Under the pieces are notes generated by a model that saw nothing but the letters and a program-made list of their open reading frames with translations, was not told where the DNA came from and did no database searches. Below are positions 34,981 through 44,758 of a stretch of 64,000 nt of DNA, in pieces. The number at the start of each line of letters is the position of its first letter. Position 1 is the first letter of the stretch. Made by a program: the position numbers and the translations under genes. Source of the stretch: Cryptomeria japonica (lineage: Eukaryota > Streptophyta > Pinopsida > Cupressales > Cupressaceae); contig NC_081409.1 in NCBI RefSeq assembly GCF_030272615.1, positions 913,139,840 to 913,203,839 on the forward strand. Direction: 5' to 3'.

Positions 34981-36239
34981 ATGGGGGAATGCACTGTGAA
35001 GGAACTTACTCATTGGCTCACTCAAAATGAGAAAGCCTATGATGAACTCAAAGTCAAGTATAAGGCCTCTTTGGAAAAAAGGAGAGAGCATGCTGAGAAA
35101 TTGATGGAGCTAACTAAAAATAGTTCCTCTGATGAAGCAGACATGGAAGCCCTAGTTGAAGAAGTTGAAAAACAGAATGAGTCTAATGCTAACCTAAGAA
35201 GGGAACTTGAAGGACTGACTATCAGGATGTGTCAAGAGCTTGAGAATCGGAGAAAAGCTGAAGATTTGGTAAAAGACAAAGATCATGAGATCTCCAAGCT
35301 AAAGTAAGAAATCAGTGCACTTACCACTCATCTCTAGAGAGTAAAGTAGAACTAAACATGGCTATTTTTTAGAATGCAACCTTGAAGGAATCCAATGCTG
35401 CTATTACCAAAGAACTCACTGAGTCAAAGGAAATACTTGCCAAATTCAATAAGAGCACCGTTAAGCTAGAACAAAAGCTTGAATCAGCAAAACCGGTGAA
35501 GAATACCACTGGACTTGGTTTTTCTAGTCATGAGGAAGGTGAGACCTCTAGAGCAAAAGATGGAGCATCAAAGAAGCAACCAACACCAAAGGATAAAGGT
35601 AAGAAAAAGTTCAAACCTGTTTGCTTTAATTTTCTCAAGGAAGGACATACTGCTAATGTATGTAGAAACAAGGCTTACAATAACTTTCCTTACTTTCTAA
35701 ACAATAAGCCTAGATCCAATAGATTCAATGGAAATTGTTATGCATGCAACAAGTTTGGGCATAGAGCATTTGAATGCATGTCTATCATGCACAACACCGG
35801 AAGGTATCCTCAAAGGAGTCAAGGAGTTTTTCCTGAACCCTTTGGGAACCAGAATCCTAACTGGTTTAATACCTACAATCATCAATCAGGAAGAGATGGC
35901 TATCAAGTGACAACTAGATGGAGAGCAACCTATTTGATTTGTCATGGTAATGGTCACACTACTGCAACATGCAGAAGAAAGAATGGAAACATGAATAATA
36001 GACCGTGGAGAGTACCTGGAATGGTTTTCTATCATTGCAACAAATCGGGTCATACAACGAGATTCTTGAGGATGAGAAAGAATATATCAGATGATATACC
36101 GGTCACTCCAAAAGGAAAGATTGATGTTGAAACCGTTCAAGCGGATATGAAGAAAACTTGGAAGAAGAAGCCAGAAGAAGTGTCTCAAGAAGAACCGGTT
36201 TCTGCACCTAGTGTGGAAGTTGTTGAACCGACAAACTAA
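34981..36239 (+). pseudogene. ORF1 of H: coiled-coil and zinc-knuckle gag-like protein
   Basis: ATG 34981 was chosen because the sister copy in I starts at the same point (MGE[CY]T). The first 110 residues are a charged coiled coil (KYKASLEKRREHAEKL; ENRRKAEDLVKDKDHEIS). TAA at 35305-35307 and a deletion of about 22 nt near 35335-35350, relative to I, break the frame. The second half (35382-36239) carries four knuckle-like motifs; only CYACNKFGHRAFEC (35736-35777) is intact. Ends EPTN. The basic and knuckle-rich tail suggests RNA binding, so a packaging protein is inferred. It lacks the UBN2 gag core of A, C, F and J. Confidence 0.82.
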
Positions 36240-36680
36240 GCTACAGGAAAGGCTTAGGGGGAACAAATTGGAGAAATGTTTCGAACCCATGGTTTACACT
36301 GGTAAAAGACCTTAACCAGTATGCAATACCTGTCAATTGGTAGAAGACCGAAAATAGTAAAAGGCAAATTAGGGTTTACGCCCTAATAGTGGAGCATTTA
36401 TTATGGTAGGTAAAGAATTCATTTAAAAGGGATTTTCAAGTCATTTTCACTTATCAATTTTTGAGAAAAGAAGTTTTCAAGTGCAGAGCGACAAAAGGCG
36501 ATTTGTCTTGCAATTCGGAGAGATTTCAAAACCCTGAAGAAGAATCTGAAGATATCATCATTCGGTCAAGTGAAGAACTCAAAGCGATAATCCAGCAACT
36601 GAAGTAGTGAGTGTCGAAGCGTAATTTGCAAGCCCTAAATCTTGACTTTCAAAGGTATTTTTTGAGTTTCTCTATTTATC
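36240..36680 (+). promoter_or_regulatory. Region between ORF1 and ORF2 of H, promoter-like
   Basis: 440 bp non-coding. It begins with a PPT-like TTAGGGGGAAC box, then a telo-box palindrome TTAGGG-TTTACG-CCCTAA (36369-36386) and a leader with AGTGCAGAGCGA. The same order occurs in I (59153-59595), which also has a clear TATA box. A separate promoter for ORF2 is inferred. Confidence 0.5.
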
Positions 36681-39660
36681 ATGGCTTCAGAATCGCACTC
36701 TAGTTCTAGTGCACTCATTGATTTAGTTCATTTTATACAACGGAAGGCAAAATATAATGCCCTATCCCAAATACCCATTGGTGTTATACTAGAGGAAGGT
36801 ATTTCAGATTACATTGACTGTAAAATTGAAGACCTAGGATCTCTAGTGATCCATTCTCAGCTGAGTTTGTTCTACAAGAAGGATAAGAAGATCAAACCAA
36901 AATTCAGCATCTTGGAAAAGAAGAAGCTTCATAATGCGGTCTACTTCCTTGAAGAATTCACAGATGATCACATCTGCATCATTCTAAGAAGAGTGCATGG
37001 TGACAAAATGTACTTAGAGTGGACACATGACATCACACCGGAAGTAATCCATGTCGTCATTAGTTTCTGTAATGTTGGAGAAGTGTCAGCCCTAAGGAAG
37101 ATCAGCAAGACCGAAATGACCAAGCTCACTAGTTCTATGAGCGACCAATGGGGAATGACCATCAATACCATCAAGGATGATCTGGTCAAGTATGTTTGAT
37201 TGGTGATAGGTTACTGGACATCCATGGTAGTAGAATTAACTTTGTCTCTGAGCAGCGGTAAATGCTGGCTACAGGATGATCATGGAAGATGCCTCATTTG
37301 ATTTATGCACCTATATGCAAAGGCAGCTACTGGTGAACCTGAAGTCAATCAAACAGGACAACTACTGGTTAGATTGTTCTTCTACTTCCAAGGCTACTTC
37401 CCAGGAGTTAGTGATATTCAGTGGTCTACTGACCAACTGATTACAAAGCAAATCAAGGAAAGTTTTCAAGCGGTTGGAACCGGTTACCCTGAAGCCCTAA
37501 ACAAATACTTTGATGAGTTCAGATGCAAGATGAGCCAAAGGGTGAGAATCTCTGGTGATACTATTAAGAAATATGAAGAGGACATCTGCTTTATCATCCA
37601 AGTAGATGAGTGCATAATGGACGATGTTTAGCCTAGAAAGGAAGAAGTGGAGGCTATGGGTCATGAGGTGATGTATGACATGCTTGATGGCTATGCTTCT
37701 ACCATACTTGCCTCACCACTTGATCCTAAGAAGAAAAGAACTGGAACCTATCTGGAAAGGGTTACATCGGTTAAAGATCCCTCTGTGAAGAAAGGAAAGG
37801 CAGTGCCATCTGTATCGGCACTGGTTACTTCAGCGAGTCCTAAAGTGACCAAGCGGTTACCGGCAAAGAAGAAACTGGAAGTTGCACCTGCCAAAGTCTT
37901 TGAGAGAAAGTGGAAGACAGAGGGAAACACACCAGACTCAGAAGATACAAAATCTGAAGAAAAGCCTAAGAAGACTAGGCAAACAAGAAAGAAGACAAAG
38001 ACAACTAGCAATGAACTGACATCATCAGCACCGATAAATATTGATATCTCCTCTTACAAACCTTTGACACATTGTCAAAGAACTATTAAGAATATTAGGA
38101 GAAAAGTGTTGAGTGATTTGGCAGACTATTTTGATGATTTCAATGATAATGAGAAAGAGGAAGTAGAATAGGAAGTCATTCAATATTTATGTATTAATGA
38201 CCGGTCGCCATAAAAAATTTAATCCGTGACACTGGATTCTTTATATAATTCTTTGGACAACAAATGGCGCATTGCCATAGAAAAAGAACAGGAAATAAGA
38301 GAGGAAATATTTGCATAATATTTTCCTGATGTGTCCAATTCCAAACTCTATGAAGTTATGGAAAATTATAAAGGCCTCTTCTTTATGCGAAGAAGGAGAC
38401 TCTTGTTGCTAGAAGGTAAAGTCCCTGAGGTGGTAAAAGATACCCACTCTCATACTCAAGCTGCTCTGAAATTGCATCAAGTGTCCGAAGCCAACAAGAA
38501 GGCTGAACAAGAATCAAAAATTGCAAAACCGGATGAAGTATATAACAGTGAGGGAGAACAGGTCACTGAGAAAATGGACCCCATTGATGTTGATGCCTTG
38601 AACGGTGAAGATGTTACCTCTGATACACCATCAGAAATGGCAAGACAGGAGAAATAGGACGAGGAGAAGAGAAAGGTGGAAGAGAAGAGGAAACAAGTAG
38701 AAGATGAGAAGAAGCAAAAGGAAGAGGAGAAGAGAAAGGAAGAGGAGAAGAAGAAGGAAGAAGAGAAGAAATAGGAAGCGGAGAAGAAGAAGAAGGAAGA
38801 AGAGAAGAAACAGGAAGCAGAGAAGAAGAAGAAGGAAGAAGAGAGGAAATAGGAAGAGGAGAAGAAGAACAAGAAAGAAGAAAGGAAAGAAGAAGAGAAG
38901 CAGAAAGAAGAAGAAAGGAAGAAGGAAGAAGAGAAAAGAAAGAAAGAAGTTGAGGAGAAAAAGAAGGCAGAAGAAGATAAGCAAAAAGCCAAGGAAAAGG
39001 AGGAAGCGAAAAAGAGTGTACATACAGAGACCCCAAAGGCAACCGGTGGTAAAGCTAAACCAGCTGACATCTCTAGTCCCATTGACCTCCAGTCTACAAA
39101 TGAAACAGAGCTACTACAAAGCATTAAGCTTTCTCAAGAGCGATTGGATGCACTAAGGAGGAAAAAGGAGGAAGATGTGATTCAAACTGCGATGGAAACT
39201 CTCACCAGTTTGATTCCCGGTACCAATCTCCCAAGTACCGATTCCTCTCTAGCTCAATTGAATCTCTTATGCACAGTTGTAGAGGACCAAGTGCAATGTC
39301 TGGAAGATGTTGCTGAAGCCAATGCAAAAAAGAAGCATCAAAAGGCTTTGAACACTGCCTTGGTGAAAAAGTTAAATGAGCTCCAGTCCGATTTGTAGAA
39401 GGCAAAGAAGGACATTAAAGATGTTTTGGATGAGGGGAATCTACTACTCAGCAAGATATGTCAACCCCATCTATTTTGTGATGATGTGCTTGCTCAGAAA
39501 GAAAAACTGCAAACTGATTTACATATATTCATAAGCACCTTCAAAACATCTTATGATTCCTTTACTGCTTATGTTTCAACTTCAGGCTGCAAGAATTGAG
39601 TTGGAGATCAGCAACCAGATCAGGGATTTGCAGGAACTACAACTGGTTCTACTACCAAGA
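36681..39660 (+). pseudogene. ORF2 of H: unknown protein with Glu/Lys-rich tail
   Basis: ATG 36681 (MASESHSSSS). The N-terminal part (36681-37630) aligns with I: YNALSQIPIGVILEEGISDY, DHICIILRRVHGDKMYLEW, LFFYFQGYFPGV. Next come a Lys/Pro-rich linker, THCQRTIKNIRRKVL, a DPIDVDAL motif, the Glu/Lys tract (about 38650-39020) and a helical C-terminus (LKLLCTIVDDQV-like, ALVKKLNELQ). TGA at 37197-37199, TAG at 37629-37631 and 38169-38171, further stops in the tract, a deletion of about 25 nt near 37362 that removes the FG of the FG...FF motif, and frame loss near 39580. By comparison with I the original end was about 39869. Family unknown; no transposase or polymerase motif. Confidence 0.78.
38650..39020 (+). 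repeat. Purine-only low-complexity tract in ORF2 of H
   Basis: About 370 bp with almost no pyrimidines on the + strand, built from degenerate GARGARRAR units encoding EEKKK-type repeats. It predicts a long charged helix at protein level and possible triplex formation at DNA level. Confidence 0.85.
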
Positions 39661-40132
39661 CTGCAAATACTTTAGAAATGCTACCTCAATCTGGATGCCT
39701 TAATGGTTACTCAAGAGATGAGTACCTTGGACGCCATGGAGGAATAGGTATCCTAGATGCAAACAGAGAGTGAGGTTGCTACTTCATTGCTTGAATCATG
39801 GCCTATCTCCATGAAGACATTTATGCAAGACTTTAAATCAGTTTTTGACAAGTTTCACTCTTTATTGTCATAAACACTTATTATTTTAATGATAATGAAA
39901 TGGGGGTTATTTAGTTGTACTTTGTCATTGTTGGCAAAGGGGGAGTAGTATTCTATATTTTGATGCATGATGTGTATACTTTCATGTTTATCTCTGTAAG
40001 GGAGTAGTATGCATTGTATTCTCTACAAAAAGGGTAGTGTATATGCTTAGGGGGAGTAATTTTCATTATGGCATATTTTTGTTGTAAAACACTTAGATGT
40101 CAAAAAATTTCCTAAGTGGTGCCATCAATGCC
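39661..40132 (+). other. 3' region of H
   Basis: Begins with the C-terminal remnant of ORF2 (SVFDKFHSLLS, ending near 39869), shared with I. Then non-coding with purine boxes AAAGGGGGAGTAG (near 39936) and TAGGGGGAGTAA (near 40049). Confidence 0.65.
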
Positions 40133-40144
40133 AAAGGGGGAGAT
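40133..40144 (+). other. Polypurine tract of H
   Basis: AAAGGGGGAGAT directly before the 3' LTR, identical to the tract of A, C and F. Confidence 0.87.
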
Positions 40145-41276
40145 TGTTGGCATTTTTGATGAATATGTTGTGATTGTCATTGATGGACACACACTTGCTT
40201 TGGGAACACTCTTTGTATGTGTGAGTTAGGCTCAACCGGTATTTTTTTCCAAATCGGTATTATGTATTATAGCCTTTAGGCTATCGGTTTTTGTAGAAAG
40301 TGTCTACCAATCCCAAGTGGTATGAAAACCTCAAGCGGTTCAAGGATCTCAAGCAGTACGAAGGATTGTATGAACCGATATTACTCTGTGATGAGTTACC
40401 AATCGGTAATCAATAAAGTTGTATGAACCGGTAATACTCTGTGATGAGTTACCAACCAATATTTTTGCGATGAGTTACCATCCACCGACACTTTGACGGT
40501 GATTTTGTGTCATGTTATCAAATGTGTCTAGATACAATGAACGTAGGAACTTGCAATGTAATCCTATTGGACCGACATGAAATTAGATTCCTTTTTTAAG
40601 GACATCATGTCTAGGGTTTTAAGTGAGGAAGTTGTTCAGGTTTTTGGTGGTTGATGAGTTTTTGCATGTGCGATCTTAGAAGAGAAGATCAAGTCTATGT
40701 GTTGTAATAGAGTGTGGATTCACTGAAGACTGAAGTAATGCTGAAATGCATTAGTAATGAGCTATCATGGATCTAACCAAGCAGACTGTGCTATTTGCTA
40801 GATCATTCACTTGTTGATTACTCACATCTTCGGCAAGTCTGAAACCCTTAACCGGGTAGGCCCAGAAAAGCCTTTGTAAATCCTCTAACAAGGTGGTTCA
40901 CATATGTGGATCTGAAATCCTCTCACAAGGTAGTCTTTAATCAGACTTATCTTCTAATAGAGATTGAGATTCCTAACAGGATCTATTTTGGTGAAGAACA
41001 TTGTATGACCTTAACCAGTCTGGTTACTATTCTGCAGATAGTTACTTGTGAGTTTCATCTCATCGTGGTTTTTCCCATTTGGGTTTCCATGTCTAAACCT
41101 CTTATGTTGTGGTGTTTGTGCTTCTGTGGGTGAATGTCTTATTCGCTATTTGGTTTGCATTTGTGTTAACCGATTTGTTAGTAAAACTGTTATACCGGTT
41201 TACTAGTAAACTGTTTAAGTGTTTAAGTTTAGTATTCTTTGGTATACTAATTCACCCCTTCTCTTAGTGTTCATCA
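40145..41276 (+). repeat. 3' LTR of H
   Basis: 1,132 bp. It aligns with 33737-34930 apart from about 60 bp missing near 40370. Many differences are C/T or G/A at ACCGGT-type words. Confidence 0.92.
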
Positions 41277-41281
41277 ATTTT

Positions 41282-42586
41282 ATGCTAATCATTGATGACT
41301 ATTCTAGAATGTGTTGGGTTACTTTTCTCAGAGAAAAATCTGAAGCATTTGGGAAATTCAAACTATTCAAGGCGATGGTATAAAATGAAACTGACAAGAA
41401 AATCAAATGTTTGAGATCAGATCAAGGAGGTGAGTTCACATCTAAGGAATTTAATGCATTCTATGAAGTGAATGGGATCAGAAGATAGTTATCAGCACCC
41501 CAGACACCCCAATAGAAAGGAGTTGTGGAAGGAAAAAACATAACTATCTTGGATGCAGCTAGAAGTATGATATCATAAGCAAATCTACCTCATATATACT
41601 AGAGAGAAGTAGTCAATACAATTGTTTATACATTCAACATAGTTCACATTAGAGGAGAAACCGGTAAGACCCCACATGAACTATGGTTTGGTAATACTCC
41701 TACTCTTAAAAATTTCAAAATATTTGGAAGTAAATGTTATATTAGAAGAGATGAGTACATTGGTTAATTTGATCCTAGAATTGATGAAGGAATATTTCTT
41801 GGTTATTCATCTAAGAGCAAGGCATATAGATGTTTTAACAAGAGATTGGAGAAAATTGTTGAGAGTGCAAATGTGAAAATTGATGAACAGTTTAGAGGAA
41901 ATTAAAGGTACACAGACTTTGAACCAACAATAGAGATAATCATAAATGAACCTATTGTGAATACACTGGTACATAATGATGATCCAGTGACACTGACATC
42001 ATCTAGAGATTCAAAAGTCACTGAAGAACAACAAGTAAAAACACCCTGGTATGTAAGATTGAATCATTCTGAAGATCAGATAATCAAAAACAAATTTCAA
42101 GGAGTTATGACTAGAGGAAGATTGGCAAATGAGGAGGTATGTCTTATTTCTCAAATTGAACCTACATCAATTAATGAGGCATGTGAAGATAAATATTGGA
42201 TTAAAGCAATGGAAGATGAATTAGAACAAATTGAAAGGAATAAAACTTGGTCATTAGTTCCCCGACCTAAAGACAAAAATGTAATTGGAACTAAATGGGT
42301 TTTTAGAAATAAACTTAATGAAGATGGCATGGTAATCTGAAATAAAGCAAGATTGGTGTGTAAGAGATATTCATAGAAAGAAGGAATTGATTACAATGAA
42401 ACCTTTGCACCGGTAGATGGAATTGAAGCAGTAAGACATTTATTGGCTTTTGCAACACACAAGAACTACAAAGTATATCAAATGGATGTTAAATGTGCAT
42501 TTCTGAATGGAGATCTTGAAGAAGAAGTTTACATTGAGCAACCTGATGGATTTTATTTGACAGATAACAAAGACATGGTTTGTAGG
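41282..42586 (+). pseudogene. gag-pol: Copia integrase-RT of F (segment 2)
   Basis: Resumes exactly where H entered: MLIIDDYSRMCWVTFL. Integrase core (RSDQGGEFTSKEF, GVVEGKNITILD), then the RT N-terminal part ([35 protein letters not shown]) to NKDMVCR, where K enters. At least ten in-frame stops and no net frameshift: the three F segments total 4,152 nt against 4,155 nt for A. The integrase Glu is kept, but its neighbour Arg is Gly. Confidence 0.9.
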
Positions 42587-43830
42587 TGTAAAGCGGAAAA
42601 ATCGAACCCTAGTCGTTCTCCCCTCCCCAACTCCAAAGAGAGAGAAGGGAGAGTCACTAGGGTTGATGGTTTTCACTTAGGAGATACTTTACATTCAAAA
42701 GAGGGGTTGGAACCCACAAGATCCAATCCCACACAATGCAAGATTGGATTCTATATGAGTTTCAAGGGTTAAGACATCAAGGATACCCTCTTTTGTAAAG
42801 AATGTAGATAGAAAGATTGAACTAGGAATGCATGTAAAGCAAGAAAGATTCGCTTATAAACAGAGATAGGGATACGGGATGAAGCTGCGGACCTGGAATT
42901 AGCAGTAAAATGTCGAGACGGTGCTGTTCTAGAAATTTGAGCGAAAGTTGACAGGATGATGGTGCCCGACGTGCACATGGTCCTCCAAAAAATCCGCGAA
43001 ACGAAGGTGGATCTGTTCGTCTCTGCACAAGGATTCCAGATCTTCAATTACAGCCACGTACCTACAACCTACACACAGAAAAGAGAGGACGATTGGGGGG
43101 TTAGGGATGAGGGGTTTGCCTTTAGGTCAAACCCCGGTTTTGGAATTAACCAAGAAATGAGAATGCTGTAAATGTAAATGTTTGTAATGTAAACAAGTAC
43201 TGATACCTTGTTGTAAGAATGTTTGTATTCTTACATGCGAAGGTGTAATGTATGTAGTATGTTGTATGTTGTATGTGATCTCCTCTTCAATGGTTGAATC
43301 CTTGTCTTGAATGCAACACTTAACCTTGAATGGAGATTTAGAATGCTCAATTGCTCGAAGGAATGCTTGAATGCTTGAATGTTTGAGTATCGTTTCCGCC
43401 TCTTTTTTTCCTCTTCCTCAAATGGGAGAGGAAATGTAGTTTATATACTTGTCAATTAGGGTTGATAGACTGATTTTCCCGACCTTAGGCCGACTAGGAA
43501 ACATTATTTTCCAATTTGCAAACTTAAAGACCCGAAGCCCCATAAGAGACCGGGCCCAAAATAGGGCCAGGGACCAGGGCACTGGGCGCCATGGTCCTAG
43601 GGGACTAGGGTGCTGGGCGCCCTAGTCCTGAAGGACCAGGGCACTGGGTGCCATGGTCCCACCTCCAGGGGCAGTAGGGTGCAAGGAGGATCAAACCAGG
43701 GTGCTAAAAAATGCAGTTTTTGATGTCATGAACAAGTTTCGGGGTCTCCATTCAGGTTCCATGTTGCATCGCCATTGTGAAGACCCAAATGCAGTCGAAA
43801 TTGCAAGTGTCACAATTTTAGGATGCTACA
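42587..43830 (-). repeat. 3' LTR of K
   Basis: 1,244 bp, TGTAAAGCGG to GGATGCTACA on the + strand. Contains three palindromic 27 bp units (43571-43659) and one copy of the GTGCACACGGTCC-type motif near 42952-42995. Confidence 0.92.
43571..43659. repeat. Three palindromic 27 bp units in K's LTR
   Basis: Units at 43571-43597, 43602-43628 and 43633-43659, each GGAC(C/T)AGGG...GGTCC or AGTCC with self-complementary arms. The same triplet occurs in the other LTR at about 50179-50267. Confidence 0.88.
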
Positions 43831-43845
43831 TTTAGCCCCCACTTT
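43831..43845 (-). other. Polypurine tract of K
   Basis: TTTAGCCCCCACTTT on the + strand, i.e. AAAGTGGGGGCTAAA reading into the 3' LTR. Confidence 0.8.
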
Positions 43846-44758
43846 AGCGGGAGTATAGGCGTATGCTCATACTTCCGGTAAAGTACAAGGAAACAACATT
43901 GAAAAACTTTCACCACGTCAAGGAGGCAAGATACACCAAGCCCCCAGTGGACTAAGGATCTTACGACTTCGATTGACAAAGTAAAAGGGAAGATCACGAG
44001 GGAGAACCATGACTGTCAGTAGCAAGGTTCCGTCACTATGAGTCATGCAAGAAAGATATCAAAAATTTTCAAGGCAAGGCTAAATTTGCCAAGAAATTTT
44101 CAAGTATCTTGAAAAGATATGAACGGGATGTATGCCCCCCTACGTTAAAGCGATCGCACACGCCTCACCGGGGGTGATTGCTTTAAGGTAGTGATACATA
44201 TAAGAATGAGAAAGGAAAGGAGCACGTTATCACAAGGATTTAGCCCCCAAGTGTGAGATAAGCCCAAGGATAATAGACACAAAACACAAAGCACAAGGTG
44301 ACTTCGCTTTTCCTCGGGGTCAGTATGCTGTATGATAATTCATGTATATCATATGTATGTATGCATAATTGTTCTTCATTCTCCAATCAAGGAAGGTCAC
44401 CTAGAAGAAGGGAACACATGTGTCTTTTGAGTCAACATGAGAGAGACCAAAAGAGATCTCAATGTTTTGCATCGTCCTCAAGTAGACAACACTAAGGACA
44501 ACGAATAGAAGAATGAGAGTAACACATAGAAGAAGTAACAAAAGAGAGGAGGAGAGAGTCTGCTATGCTAATGAACTAGTCTAGCACATCATCTACCCCC
44601 CGATCTTGCTGATCGATATTTCGGGAAGGTAGGAAACACGCTAGAGGAGGAACATCCAACACAGCAGATGGAGCTATCACAAGATCCAAACAAGGGCTAT
44701 GTTCATACCCCAAGCCACGGTGTTCTTGTCTAGGAGCTAGGATAAGTGCTTTAGAAAA
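43846..44758 (-). other. Non-coding 3' region of K
   Basis: About 910 bp where pol would be expected. I see no RT, RNase H or integrase words. It contains an imperfect inverted repeat at 44145-44186 (TTAAAGCGATC against GATTGCTTTAA). Confidence 0.65.

Larger units (their letters stand above)
33737..41276 (+). mobile_element. Pol-less two-gene LTR element H
   Basis: 7,540 bp with ATTTT duplicated at 33732-33736 and 41277-41281, inside F's integrase. LTRs of 1,194 and 1,132 bp, an iMet-type PBS, a PPT, a zinc-knuckle ORF1 and a large ORF2. No protease, RT, RNase H or integrase motif in 5.2 kb of internal DNA. Element I is a sister copy with the same layout, so this is a family and not a chance deletion. 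Confidence 0.93.

Noticed and set aside
38477-39124. Long Ser/Phe/Leu-rich open frames on the minus strand at 38477-39124 and 61555-62316
   Set aside because: They are the reverse complement of the purine-only Glu/Lys tracts. Absence of stops there is a composition effect, and the plus-strand frame is the one conserved outside the tract.
42956-43171. Short open frames inside K's LTRs (42956-43171, 49559-49771)
   Set aside because: Present in both LTRs only because LTRs are copies. No recognisable domain, and they differ by scattered substitutions without a protein-like pattern.
43560-43680. CRISPR-like array from the 27 bp repeats in K
   Set aside because: Units are separated by only 4 bp, number three and lie in both LTRs of a retroelement.
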